NCBI GenBank assembly: GCA_012295275.1
Contig: CM022673.1
Coordinates: 29,893,136 to 29,957,135, forward strand
Reading direction: 5' to 3'
DNA: 64,000 nt
DNA from: Chrysomallon squamiferum
Lineage: Eukaryota; Mollusca; Gastropoda; Neomphalida; Peltospiridae
Made by a program: the position numbers and the translations under genes. Below are positions 59,690-62,371 of this stretch, piece by piece. Below the pieces are notes generated by a model. The model searched no databases. It saw only the letters and a list, made by a program, of their open reading frames with translations, and was not told the origin of the DNA. How positions within the stretch are numbered: the stretch's first letter is position 1; every line of letters starts with the position of its first letter.

Positions 59690-62237
59690 AGTATAATAAT
59701 AATGATGATGATGGTGATGATGATGATAAAACAGTCTGCAGCAATGACAATGATATCATTATTATTAATAGCATTAACTGAAATAAATAAATAAATAAAA
59801 AGCAACAATAAACTAAAGTGTAACTAATTAATTTTTCAATAATAAAGTTTAGTATTTCACCATAAAGCAATGAAGGTGGCTTGTTACACTTGTAGAACTC
59901 TGATTCTTTGATTTCAATTTCTTTCTCAATTGAGTGTCTTCTTCTGTCTCGCTCTGCCACCCAAGTGTCCTCAAAATATGTCACCAAACCTTTTTCCTGT
60001 AACAATATACATATTATATTTTTATTTTTGCTGTCAAATATGTTACACGAATATGGATAAAAGATGGTATATAAAAATATATTTTTATCATTGTTGTCTT
60101 CATTTTTTTATTGAGGCTTTATCCTCTGAGAAGACAATATGTTAAAATTATTTCTATTGATTGTCTCCTCAAAATGAATCATTGAAGTTTCTTACTAAAT
60201 AAAAATAAAGATTTATTGCTGCTTTTTTAAAATCTTAATTGTGTGTATGCAGCTGACTGTCACAGATTGAAAAAACATGCATAGTCTGTGTCATTAAATA
60301 AAATATTTCTTCCATCTTTGTATTATAACAATTAATTAATTTCACATGTTATTATCGTTCACATGGCTCAGGATGTTTGAAAACGATTTTGTTATTTGTG
60401 TTAGAAAAATCAAAACCATAAAACTAAATCCAGTGTATCCAATCAAAATCCAAAATAATATTTTGCACAGAAAACAAATTAGGTGATAAATATATTTATT
60501 CTGGTAGCACAGATGAAACGTAAGTTATTGTAGATCAAATGGACGGAAAACATCTTTCACACATAATGTTTATTTACAAAACAGAAAAAAAAAAAGTTTG
60601 TGCAGAAAATAATGTCATAAAAATATATTTCATAATTAATATATACAGATCCATTAATAAACAATGAAAACACATAAGATGTATATAATCTTGCAGAGTG
60701 CCTATAGTTTTAAAACTGGAGTAAAACCAAACACAGCACAGTGCCAAACACTTACCAAATCTTTTAACCTCTGAAAACAATACATTATACAGTGTAATAC
60801 CAGAACATATATGAATAAACATCACTGTGTGAATTACACATGTAAAGTGTAATACCAGAACATATGTAAATAAACATCACTGTGTGAATTACACATGTAA
60901 AGTGTAATACCAGAACATATGTAAATAAACATCACTGTGTGAATTACACATGTAAAGTGTAATACCAGAACATATGTAAATAAACATCACTCTGTGAATT
61001 ACACATGTAAAGTGTAATACCAGAACATATGTAAATAAACATCACTCTGTGAATTACACATGTGAATGTAATACCAGAACATATGTAAATAAACATCACT
61101 CTGTGAATTACACACAAAGTGTAATACCAGAACATATGTAAATAAACATCACTCTGTGAATTACACATGAACATATGTAAATAAACATCACCAGAACATA
61201 TGTAAATAAACATCACTCTGTGAATTACACAAGTAAAGTGTAATACCAGAACATATGTAAATAAACATCACTGTGTGAAATAAACAGAACATATGTAAAT
61301 AAACATCACTCTGTGAATTACACAAAAGTGTAATACCAGAACATATGTAAATAAACATCACTCTGTGAATTACACACGTAAAGTGTAATACCAGAACATA
61401 TGTAAATAAACATCACTCTGTGAATTACACACGTAAAGTGTAATACCAGAACATATGTAAATAAACATCACTCTGTGAATTACACACGTAAAGTGTAATA
61501 CCAGAACATATGTAAATAAACATCACTCTGTGAATTACACACGTAAAGTGTAATACCAGAACATATGTAAATAAACATCACTGTGTGAATTACACACGTA
61601 AAGTGTAATACCAGAACATATGTAAATAAACATCACTCTGTGAATTACATATGTAAAACACATGAATTACACATGTAAAACAGTTGTCAAGCTACTCCCA
61701 CCAAGATGAATAATAAAAGAAAAGAAAGATAAATAGCAGTTAGAAGAAAAAAAGATTAGTGAATCTGTGTATGTTTAAAAAAAAACAAAAAACTTTATAT
61801 ATGAAAATAATTATAAAAAGACATGCTGTCAGTGTTTCTCAGTTTAAAAAAACATTTTTAATGAAAAATGGAGAATTCAATCCCAATAAATAATTACGTT
61901 CACTTTTATTAAACAGATAATGTAGCTTAAATTTAAATAACAGAAAAAAAAAAAAATAAAAAAAAAATAGAATAAAGAAAAAATAAAAGAAAATAAATAA
62001 AAGAAAAGACTAAAAGTAAGAAAAAGCTATTTAAAAAACAAGGGATAATTTTAATTTTTTAACAAATTGACAAAACTTCTAAACTAATTATCATAATAAT
62101 AGACTGATAATCACATTAAAGCCATGAGGGACTGTTTTCTGTCTCTCTAACACAGGAGAGCTGTCTGCTGCTCTGGGTAGAGGATGCAAAGTTGTCAAGG
62201 AATTCCTACGAATGACCTTGTCTCCTGCTCCTACTTT
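8310..62237 (-). CDS. DNHD1: divergent dynein heavy chain, DNHD1-like; motor domain in 56 exons
   Basis: Fifty-six exons sum to 10,350 nt (3,450 codons with stop), and phases match at every junction. In order they encode: the AAA1 remnant (GCFMTTSS, PENFK, MRPCAVVLPD); AAA2 with P-loop GVTGSGKSS and WIVMDGDLDPSW; AAA3 with GAPGIGKTS and FFIDDLNM; an acidic linker; AAA4 with degenerate GLSYSTGRAS; coiled coil 1; the microtubule-binding domain (DFDEVRSYREPPELV); coiled coil 2; AAA5 (WPLLIDPDNQAEVWV); AAA6 (LLLKNYHLAENTDF, FRLWITTRSNGERSIP); and the C-terminal domain ending near CPLYCSTEPEL. Axonemal and cytoplasmic dyneins need an intact AAA1 ATPase. Here the AAA1 sensor I region is lost, which points to DNHD1, a paralogue known from sperm flagella in mammals. 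The N-terminal tail and AAA1 P-loop lie beyond the right edge. Dynein membership is certain; the DNHD1 name is inference. Confidence 0.62.
9876..9905. repeat. (GT)n microsatellite
   Basis: About 14 GT units in the last intron. Confidence 0.95.
11057..11085. repeat. (GT)n microsatellite
   Basis: About 14 GT units in the last intron. Confidence 0.95.
16703..16843. repeat. tandem repeat of about 26-30 bp
   Basis: TTATATTTAAATACACATAC recurs five times with CA-rich spacers of varying length. Confidence 0.85.
17695..17760. repeat. poly(A) and (AAAT)n tract
   Basis: About 26 A residues pass into AAAT repeats. Confidence 0.9.
18150..18285. repeat. purine-rich GA/GAAA tract
   Basis: Mostly GAGA and GAAA steps on the + strand, with few pyrimidines. 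Confidence 0.8.
18675..18714. repeat. (CA)n microsatellite
   Basis: About 20 CA units in the last intron. Confidence 0.95.
19754..19819. repeat. (CT)n microsatellite
   Basis: About 33 CT units in the last intron. Confidence 0.95.
21563..21632. repeat. (AAT)n-(GAT)n microsatellite
   Basis: About ten AAT units run directly into about thirteen GAT units. Confidence 0.95.
22329..22878 (-). CDS. DNHD1: dynein exon 55, C-terminal domain
   Basis: 550 nt, phase 2 to 0. It covers the helical C-terminal domain up to FLRPDQFFDAIVQSYARKNF, the counterpart of GFF.PQAFLT...Q..AR. Most dyneins have WLSG here; this one has NLAVF. The 13.65-kb last intron follows. Confidence 0.96.
23263..23432 (-). CDS. 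DNHD1: dynein exon 54, C-terminal domain
   Basis: 170 nt, phase 0 to 2. It is helical (AQLLEKLLEANKVHKGLQRV). The intron 22879-23262 has a short (CA)n. Confidence 0.94.
23608..23901 (-). CDS. DNHD1: dynein exon 53, AAA6 to C-terminal domain
   Basis: 294 nt, phase 0 to 0. IALFHSLLLHQSYYGKHAFT and HYTWTLTDL match LCFFHA...ER..FG..GW.. Y.F...D. LMAQVYSNHCVDTID matches the LIG.VYYGG.VTD..D segment. Confidence 0.97.
24410..24534 (-). CDS. DNHD1: dynein exon 52, AAA6
   Basis: 125 nt, phase 1 to 0: GILIQHGLRVTCEATADFKG, the counterpart of ILQ.S.K.T.E.P.GL. The intron 23902-24409 shows no element except a TTAGCAAAGACTGATG motif. Confidence 0.95.
24728..24780 (-). repeat. source (or partner) of the 53-bp inverted duplication
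   Basis: It spans the last 8 nt of exon 51, its donor and 45 nt of intron. Because it includes coding sequence and a functional donor, this locus is the likely source. Confidence 0.85.
24773..24953 (-). CDS. DNHD1: dynein exon 51, AAA6
   Basis: 181 nt, phase 0 to 1. HDMFRLWITTRSNGERSIP matches H..FRLWLTT.....FP. Its last bases and the start of the next intron (24728-24780) recur in inverted form at 32209-32261. Confidence 0.97.
25324..25538 (-). CDS. DNHD1: dynein exon 50, AAA6
   Basis: 215 nt, phase 1 to 0. ILNFGVASQVAEMKQAITDC and GHWLLLKNYHLAENTDFEFF match ISLGQGQ...A...I and G.WV.LQNCHLA. The intron 24954-25323 is plain. Confidence 0.97.
26051..26216 (-). CDS. DNHD1: dynein exon 49, AAA6
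   Basis: 166 nt, phase 0 to 1. FTPTTFILPTTPKEVEWEGT stands where dyneins have PLIF.LS.G.DP; the core Ser-Pro-Gly is lost. The intron 25539-26050 shows only short CA-rich sequence near 25890-25930. Confidence 0.94.
26487..26585 (-). CDS. DNHD1: dynein exon 48, AAA6 start
   Basis: 99 nt, phase 0 to 0. LSLFQKCLLWKFCCPHR matches F..LLL.R..RPDR; Asp is replaced by His. Confidence 0.95.
27028..27129 (-). CDS. DNHD1: dynein exon 47
   Basis: 102 nt, phase 0 to 0: LHHPFHGLCNSLIHNSLQWN, the short helical segment before AAA6. The intron 26586-27027 is A-rich. Confidence 0.94.
27411..27655 (-). CDS. DNHD1: dynein exon 46
   Basis: 245 nt, phase 1 to 0. SAIFKYVSMMMFEQHFNLLL matches the V...V...LFE.DKL.F segment. 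Confidence 0.96.
27855..27880 (+). repeat. short dispersed motif shared with the 32.8-kb SINE-like piece
   Basis: GTGCATGTAAAAGACTCCT matches the tail of the element at 32726-32900. It is probably a fragment of the same family. Confidence 0.35.
28089..28401 (-). CDS. DNHD1: dynein exon 45
   Basis: 313 nt, phase 0 to 1. LPIMTQSTMLYNILKKMFVL matches the segment ...A.R.S.LYF....L...Y. The intron 27656-28088 contains a short GTGCATGTAAAAGACTCCT motif also found near 32838. Confidence 0.96.
28790..28950 (-). CDS. DNHD1: dynein exon 44, AAA5-AAA6 helix
   Basis: 161 nt, phase 1 to 0. INMALSDEAIINRLLSETMK matches the INF.VT..GL..QLL..VV..E segment. The acceptor CAG at 28951 was chosen over one 8 nt upstream because only it keeps phase. 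The donor CAT|GTTTGT is weak. Confidence 0.92.
29494..30712 (-). repeat. 19-copy, 64-bp tandem array made of an exon end plus its 5' splice site
   Basis: Read on the - strand each unit is 52 nt of exon 43 (CACCCTAAC to CTCAAAG) and 12 nt of intron (GTTAGTTTGTAT). The copy at 30649-30712 is the real exon border; 18 more follow. Copies differ mainly at a few sites (ACTGAGG/ACTAAGG, TTAGGG/TTGGGG/TTGAGG). One copy near 30086 has small insertions. All carry a GTTAGT donor. Confidence 0.97.
30660..30845 (-). CDS. DNHD1: dynein exon 43, AAA5; its 3' end founds the 64-bp array
   Basis: 186 nt, phase 1 to 1. VTVLVTHLERKPLDPLFRGL and GGMIFKYHPNFCLYLSTTVP match the canonical PVL.ENV.E.LDP.L..LL and F.LYLTTKL.NP segments. 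The last 52 nt and the donor (CAAAG|GTTAGT) are the first unit of a 19-copy array that fills most of the next intron (28951-30659). The rest of that intron is (AAT)n-like. Reading past the donor gives an immediate TAG. Confidence 0.96.
31319..31506 (-). CDS. DNHD1: dynein exon 42, AAA5
   Basis: 188 nt, phase 2 to 1. NLWIIEADDPSLKSRLINAV matches the L.V......FL..LE.A..FG segment. The intron 30846-31318 is plain. Confidence 0.95.
31520..31690. repeat. (AAAT)n-(AAT)n composite
   Basis: AAAT repeats pass into a long AAT run with AGT/AGC interruptions, in the intron upstream of exon 42 coding sequence. Confidence 0.93.
32209..32261 (+). repeat. 53-bp inverted copy of the exon 51/intron border
   Basis: This + strand stretch (TATTCCAGGTATAGCTACTT onward) equals the - strand at 24780-24728 with one mismatch in 53. 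It lies in the intron between exons 41 and 42. Confidence 0.9.
32387..32561 (-). CDS. DNHD1: dynein exon 41, AAA5 insert
   Basis: 175 nt, phase 1 to 2. It is polar and Pro/Thr-rich (SPEEISGNTPDVDPPPSRGT) and looks disordered. The intron 31507-32386 holds (AAAT)n/(AAT)n and a 53-bp inverted copy of the exon 51 border. Confidence 0.92.
32726..32900 (+). mobile_element. possible decayed tRNA-derived SINE
   Basis: TTGGCTCAGGTGTTAGACTA resembles a pol III box A. AGTGTCAGTCCTGC, about 35 bp on, is a weak box B. The downstream GTGCATGTAAAAGATTCCT recurs near 27857-27875 with one mismatch. No clear target duplication is visible. Confidence 0.3.
33120..33909 (-). CDS. DNHD1: dynein exon 40, AAA5 with insert (largest exon)
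   Basis: 790 nt, phase 0 to 1. It begins with the coiled coil 2 end, then GDAIITAACVCYHGPLEDRF (canonical GD.L...A.V.Y.G.F....R). A Ser/Asp-rich insert follows (STVSELSDNESIHSIGN, DDSDDEGEQ), then CWPLLIDPDNQAEVWVKAL, the AAA5 WPL.IDPQ.QA..WI motif. The intron 32562-33119 holds a SINE-like piece. Confidence 0.97.
34258..34410. repeat. 29-bp tandem repeat, about five units
   Basis: The unit contains ATACTATTATGCACTCACAT with CA-rich spacers, in the intron after exon 39. Confidence 0.93.
34456..34578 (-). CDS. DNHD1: dynein exon 39, stalk coiled coil 2
   Basis: 123 nt, phase 0 to 0. A Lys-rich helix (LEKKIALHKKAQKKAKSIEK). The following intron (33910-34455) has a 29-bp repeat in about five copies. 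Confidence 0.93.
35197..35467 (-). CDS. DNHD1: dynein exon 38, microtubule-binding domain
   Basis: 271 nt, phase 2 to 0. TWEEGKKLLIKENFIQDMIF, NFQPHIVQTVSKAAAAFCKW and VLAIEDY match DW..AKK.L....F...L, F.PE.V...S.AA..LC.WV and the AM..Y motif. The stalk tip therefore looks complete, although whether it binds microtubules is unknown. The intron 34579-35196 has a (GT)n run near 35122-35153. Confidence 0.97.
35814..35959 (-). CDS. DNHD1: dynein exon 37, microtubule-binding domain start
   Basis: 146 nt, phase 0 to 2. TDFDEVRSYREPPELVKYVV matches the conserved L.E.RS...PP..V entrance of the microtubule-binding domain. The intron 35468-35813 is plain. Confidence 0.97.
36505..36600 (-). CDS. DNHD1: dynein exon 36, stalk coiled coil 1
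   Basis: 96 nt, phase 0 to 0: ALDKCKKQEENILAIQGPLD and onward. The intron 35960-36504 shows no recognised element. Confidence 0.93.
37344..37514 (-). CDS. DNHD1: dynein exon 35, stalk coiled coil 1
   Basis: 171 nt, phase 0 to 0. It is helical with heptad-like spacing (KIDEAFGSIASYKREVDKLI). The intron 36601-37343 has a (GT)n run near 36630-36680 and A-rich sequence. Confidence 0.93.
38012..38221 (-). CDS. DNHD1: dynein exon 34, AAA4 to stalk
   Basis: 210 nt, phase 0 to 0. RFYTPLTFMEFVHLFKVIAA matches the YVTP..YLE.I..F helix before the stalk. The intron 37515-38011 is AT-rich without features. Confidence 0.96.
38768..38925 (-). CDS. DNHD1: dynein exon 33, AAA4
   Basis: 158 nt, phase 1 to 0. 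LFPNLVKYSLCVDVYMPWSY matches FP.LVN...IDWF..WP. The intron 38222-38767 has no recognised element. Confidence 0.96.
39206..39373 (-). CDS. DNHD1: dynein exon 32, AAA4
   Basis: 168 nt, phase 1 to 1. RIKQNLHIVVCINYK matches NLHIVLCMSP.G; the usual Ser-Pro is lost. The intron 38926-39205 has a (TA)n run at 39004-39038. Confidence 0.96.
39686..39953 (-). CDS. DNHD1: dynein exon 31, AAA4 with broken P-loop and Walker B
   Basis: 268 nt, phase 0 to 1. GGHALLLGLSYSTGRASLAR is where dyneins have GHALLVGVGGSGRQSL: the Gly-rich loop is replaced (39894-39923). Walker B TVLLIHEDLEQ replaces the usual hydrophobic..TD.QI. A Lys-rich insert (QTEKKHNKNIVQEHIK) lies between them. AAA4 is unlikely to bind ATP normally. 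Confidence 0.97.
40197..40285. repeat. (AAT)n microsatellite
   Basis: About 28 AAT units with few interruptions, in the intron after exon 30. Confidence 0.95.
40707..40849 (-). CDS. DNHD1: dynein exon 30, AAA4 lead-in
   Basis: 143 nt, phase 1 to 0. LELVFFKEAVFHASRLSRVL matches the canonical LVLF.DA..H..RI.R.L helix before the AAA4 P-loop. The intron 39954-40706 has (AAT)n at 40197-40285. Confidence 0.96.
41141..41234 (-). CDS. DNHD1: dynein exon 29, AAA4 lead-in
   Basis: 94 nt, phase 0 to 1: SSDFLFSKFFSVWHSELHGL and onward. Confidence 0.94.
41662..41780 (-). CDS. DNHD1: dynein exon 28, end of linker
   Basis: 119 nt, phase 1 to 0. A basic stretch (PAKRQTSKRGVTFKAG) gives way to folded-type sequence (EAYYGPLLSPDD). 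The intron 41235-41661 shows nothing beyond a short (CA)n. Confidence 0.93.
42540..42596 (-). CDS. DNHD1: dynein exon 27, symmetric linker exon
   Basis: 57 nt, phase 1 to 1: GNAQAENSDGTAAHDQGSS. It is polar and acidic like its neighbours. The intron 41781-42539 has no recognised element. Confidence 0.8.
43062..43079 (-). CDS. DNHD1: dynein exon 26, 18-nt symmetric microexon
   Basis: It encodes VRPDEK; phase 1 to 1. Acceptor TTTTTCAG and a perfect donor AAG|GTAAGT. Skipping keeps the frame. The intron 42597-43061 has (AAT)n/(GAT)n and (CA)n. Confidence 0.7.
43740..43769 (-). CDS. DNHD1: dynein exon 25, 30-nt symmetric microexon
   Basis: It encodes DLPEIPNIST; phase 1 to 1. Acceptor TTTGTCCAG, donor CAG|GTATAA. 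Phase and splice sites agree on both sides, which is unlikely by chance for so short a piece. The intron 43080-43739 is very AT-rich. Confidence 0.7.
44582..44713 (-). CDS. DNHD1: dynein exon 24, disordered acidic linker (symmetric)
   Basis: 132 nt, phase 1 to 1. It is highly acidic with SD/TD repeats (FDTTSDTDTQTSS). It has no Lys or Arg. Skipping keeps the frame. The intron 43770-44581 is A-rich. Confidence 0.88.
44727..45390. repeat. decaying tandem array of about 60-bp units
   Basis: Four close copies (44727-44941) contain AAAACTTTTACTTTTTAATA and ACAGTCTCAGTATATGAAAA. More diverged copies of the CTCAGTATATACCATA core continue to about 45390. The array starts 13 bp upstream of the acceptor side of exon 24. 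Confidence 0.85.
45699..45957 (-). CDS. DNHD1: dynein exon 23, disordered acidic linker
   Basis: 259 nt, phase 0 to 1. It is rich in Ser, Thr, Pro, Asp and Glu, with no hydrophobic core, for example SPPPATPSDFDNEEINTHTS. It is almost certainly disordered. Strong donor CA|GTGAGT. The intron 44714-45698 carries a decaying tandem array. Confidence 0.9.
46000..46130. repeat. two-copy about 65-bp tandem duplication
   Basis: The core AGTAAAAGCTGAAATTAA...ACCTAAAACTAAAATAAAA is repeated twice in intronic A-rich DNA. Confidence 0.8.
46954..47069 (-). CDS. DNHD1: dynein exon 22
   Basis: 116 nt, phase 1 to 0. DVQWFKEMLENVAIKYLCSP follows the DRL motif as in other dyneins. The intron 45958-46953 contains a two-copy 65-bp duplication (about 46000-46130) and an unexplained less AT-rich patch at 46199-46340. 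Confidence 0.92.
47756..47977 (-). CDS. DNHD1: dynein exon 21, acidic insert then LW.HEC.RV motif
   Basis: 222 nt, phase 1 to 1. About 45 residues of Ser/Asp/Glu-rich low-complexity sequence interrupt AAA3 just before GQLWCHECYRVFSDRL, the canonical LW.HE..RVF.DRL motif. The intron 47070-47755 has a (CA)n run near 47219-47282. Confidence 0.95.
48275..48464 (-). CDS. DNHD1: dynein exon 20, end of AAA3
   Basis: 190 nt, phase 0 to 1. LKPTPSHAHYIFSLHDIARV matches L.PTP...HY.FNLRD..RV..G. It then ends in a very basic run (RVKKKLKKRKTK) that most dyneins lack. Confidence 0.96.
48934..49112 (-). CDS. DNHD1: dynein exon 19, AAA3
   Basis: 179 nt, phase 1 to 0. VMSSRLTRQFVHLNVFTPGS matches the R..RHFN.. 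segment; the basic residues are kept. The intron 48465-48933 shows nothing notable. Confidence 0.96.
49385..49516 (-). CDS. DNHD1: dynein exon 18, AAA3
   Basis: 132 nt, phase 1 to 1. SYQPPLEVLRQILSEKQ matches Y..QPPIELLRQ. Most dyneins have a Gly-rich PGGGR here; this protein reads LPSSSGFG. Confidence 0.96.
49561..49651. repeat. (TA)n microsatellite
   Basis: About 45 TA units with one interruption, in the intron between exons 17 and 18. It is self-complementary. Confidence 0.95.
50046..50259 (-). CDS. DNHD1: dynein exon 17, AAA3 Walker B
   Basis: 214 nt, phase 0 to 1. FFIDDLNM at 50062-50085 is the canonical AAA3 Walker B. With exon 16 this makes AAA3 the best-preserved ATPase site here. 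The intron 49517-50045 contains a long (TA)n run. Confidence 0.97.
50853..50951 (-). CDS. DNHD1: dynein exon 16, AAA3 P-loop
   Basis: 99 nt, phase 0 to 0. The Walker A motif GAPGIGKTS lies at 50862-50888, after KHSVLLS. It is intact. The intron 50260-50852 has (AAT)n at about 50485-50527. Confidence 0.97.
51175..51358 (-). CDS. DNHD1: dynein exon 15, AAA3 lead-in
   Basis: 184 nt, phase 2 to 0. It ends HGYIITPDVNTA and joins VERYTFLVDQL, matching the canonical VPT.DTVRY.FLL segment. The downstream intron carries GACAGACAGAGA purine repeats (about 51041-51125). Confidence 0.96.
51684..51843 (-). CDS. DNHD1: dynein exon 14, before AAA3
   Basis: 160 nt, phase 1 to 2. SFFAFSYIWAFGGYLHD matches the family's FF.FA.IW..GG.L segment. 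The intron 51359-51683 shows nothing notable. Confidence 0.97.
52010..52251 (-). CDS. DNHD1: dynein exon 13, AAA2-AAA3 connector
   Basis: 242 nt, phase 2 to 1. The sequence is helical: LNILDSLVTEVFPPTIKFLK and onward to MDILDDNG. Confidence 0.95.
52803..52916. repeat. two-copy 55-60-bp direct duplication
   Basis: ACGTGGTTATTCAACAAGGC...AAATCAGTAAACA occurs twice in tandem, ending 9 bp from the exon 12 donor. The right copy carries a small insertion. Confidence 0.9.
52925..53090 (-). CDS. DNHD1: dynein exon 12, end of AAA2
   Basis: 166 nt, phase 1 to 2. AAFIFETISLEKSSPSTVAQ matches FE..DL..ASPATVSR; the usual Arg is replaced by Gln. The intron 52252-52924 has a 55-bp direct duplication beside the donor and (TA)n near 52400. 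Confidence 0.96.
53525..53801 (-). CDS. DNHD1: dynein exon 11, AAA2 Walker B region
   Basis: 277 nt, phase 0 to 1. HWIVMDGDLDPSWTEGIKSL and LLDNEKKLTIANGERV match the canonical WIVFDG.VD..W.E...T.LDDNK.L.L.NGER segment. The Asp-Gly pair and acidic residues are kept, so AAA2 may still bind nucleotide. The intron 53091-53524 shows nothing notable. Confidence 0.97.
54166..54345 (-). CDS. DNHD1: dynein exon 10, AAA2
   Basis: 180 nt, phase 0 to 0. A charged helix leads into YPKVDIVRLFPTAMDSKE, the counterpart of the NPKAVTM..LYG region. The intron 53802-54165 shows nothing notable. Confidence 0.94.
54649..55382 (-). mobile_element. decayed pogo/Tigger-like DNA transposon
   Basis: The ends form a terminal inverted repeat: CAGTGGTGCCTTGACTTATG at the left and CTTGTAAGTCAAGGTACCAC followed by TG at the right. 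A TA precedes the left end. Inside, the - strand (54950-55174) encodes a fragment around AEKKIELKHEIVEKHEQNVH and VVDLAWQY. This resembles the N-terminal helix-turn-helix of Tigger transposases (E.K.EII..HE.G..VVDLAR.). The rest of the transposase is missing, so it is an internally deleted, inactive copy in a dynein intron. Confidence 0.75.
56262..56341. repeat. (CA)n microsatellite
   Basis: About 38 CA units with one interruption, in the intron after exon 9. Confidence 0.95.
56563..56589 (-). CDS. DNHD1: dynein exon 9, 27-nt acidic microexon
   Basis: Nine codons, EENNGDEEK, with acceptor GATGTAG and a strong donor AAA|GTGAGT; phase 0 to 0. It adds charge to a loop between the AAA2 P-loop and Walker B, and could be a skippable cassette. 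The next intron (54346-56562) holds a (CA)n run and a transposon relic. Confidence 0.75.
57155..57361 (-). CDS. DNHD1: dynein exon 8, AAA2 with intact P-loop
   Basis: 207 nt, phase 0 to 0. The Walker A motif GVTGSGKSS lies at 57284-57310, after QPVMLT. This is the first intact nucleotide-binding loop in the window. The intron 56590-57154 is plain AT-rich sequence with a short C run near 57100. Confidence 0.96.
57553..57715. repeat. 18-19-bp tandem repeat, about eight units
   Basis: The unit is ACAGATACATCACAACCAT with small variants. It lies about 40 bp beyond the exon 7 donor. Open frames through it are artefacts. Confidence 0.92.
57756..58027 (-). CDS. DNHD1: dynein exon 7, AAA1-AAA2 connector
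   Basis: 272 nt, phase 1 to 0. It is helical and rich in Glu and Lys, and includes an acidic MEDEDQR patch. It ends MIDKV just before the AAA2 P-loop exon. The following intron (57362-57755) carries an 18-19-bp tandem repeat. Confidence 0.93.
58257..58386 (-). CDS. DNHD1: dynein exon 6, end of AAA1
   Basis: 130 nt, phase 0 to 1. LPRKNQNTFGLRDVKKIVNL matches the YDFGLRA.KSVL helix of AAA1. The donor is T|GTAAGA. Confidence 0.93.
58617..58661. repeat. (GT)n microsatellite
   Basis: About 22 GT units in the intron after exon 5. Confidence 0.95.
58966..59103 (-). CDS. DNHD1: dynein exon 5, AAA1 C-terminal part
   Basis: 138 nt, phase 0 to 0. LLMRPCAVVLPDIQKIIEVI matches the canonical ALFRPVAMMVPD...AEI.L segment. 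The intron 58387-58965 contains a (GT)n run at 58617-58661. Confidence 0.95.
59352..59542 (-). CDS. DNHD1: dynein exon 4, degenerate AAA1 sensor I region
   Basis: 191 nt. RIIGNVMFNGKLIQASANYG matches the place of the family's FVFEG...L segment. The next residues, GCFMTTSSVDSTSAEIPENF, stand where most dyneins have FITMNPGYAGR...LP.NLK, so the Asn-Pro-Gly core is lost while PENFK remains. Confidence 0.92.
59566..59690. repeat. (CAA)n-(AAT)n-(ATT)n composite with palindromic centre
   Basis: About 69 bases of (AAT)n (59592-59660) switch directly to about 27 bases of (TTA)n (59661-59687). The two halves are self-complementary. It lies in the 318-bp intron between exons 3 and 4. Confidence 0.95.
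59861..59996 (-). CDS. DNHD1: dynein exon 3, charged insert in AAA1
   Basis: 136 nt, phase 0 to 1. It encodes EKGLVTYFEDTWVAERDRRR and then a Lys/Glu-rich helix-like stretch. It has no clear match in canonical AAA1, so it looks like an insertion. The intron 59543-59860 is mostly (AAT)n/(ATT)n. Confidence 0.85.
60756..60770 (-). CDS. DNHD1: dynein exon 2, 15-nt microexon
   Basis: Five codons, RLKDL, between a TTGTTTTCAG acceptor and a strong GTAAGT donor; phase 0 to 0. Joining its neighbours with or without it keeps the frame, so it could be a cassette. It gives a smooth join: SSP-RLKDL-EKGLVTYFEDTW. Confidence 0.65.
60776..61680. repeat. about 17-copy, 55-bp minisatellite
   Basis: The unit is built on GTGTAATACCAGAACATATG, TAAATAAACATCACTCTGTG and AATTACACATGTAAA. 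Several units are truncated or rearranged near 61066-61320. The array begins 3 bp from the acceptor of microexon 2. A - strand open frame through it is a by-product. Confidence 0.95.
62154..62237 (-). CDS. DNHD1: dynein exon 1, AAA1 region
   Basis: 84 nt, phase 0 to 0; only this frame is open. It encodes KVGAGDKVIRRNSLTTLHPL. The acceptor is TATTACAG. The donor is the weak GTGTTAG, chosen because it is in frame with the next microexon. The next intron (60771-62153) contains the 55-bp array. Confidence 0.65.
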
Positions 62238-62284
62238 CTGTAATATAAGAAACAAATAATTTTTTTTTGAGATTTCATAATGAT

Positions 62285-62288
62285 GATG

Positions 62289-62371
<83 letters not shown>
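62285..62371. repeat. (AAT)n microsatellite
   Basis: About 28 AAT units just upstream of the exon 1 acceptor. The poly-Asn open frame through it is an artefact. Confidence 0.95.

Noticed and set aside
59549-59808. Poly-Asn and poly-Leu/Ile open frames
   Set aside because: They are translations of (AAT)n/(ATT)n microsatellites; the same holds for 31445-31834 and 62267-62449.
60776-61680. CRISPR-like array and a 90-codon - strand open frame (MMFIYICSG repeats)
   Set aside because: It is a 55-bp minisatellite. The open frame exists only because the unit length and phase happen to leave no stop for part of the array.
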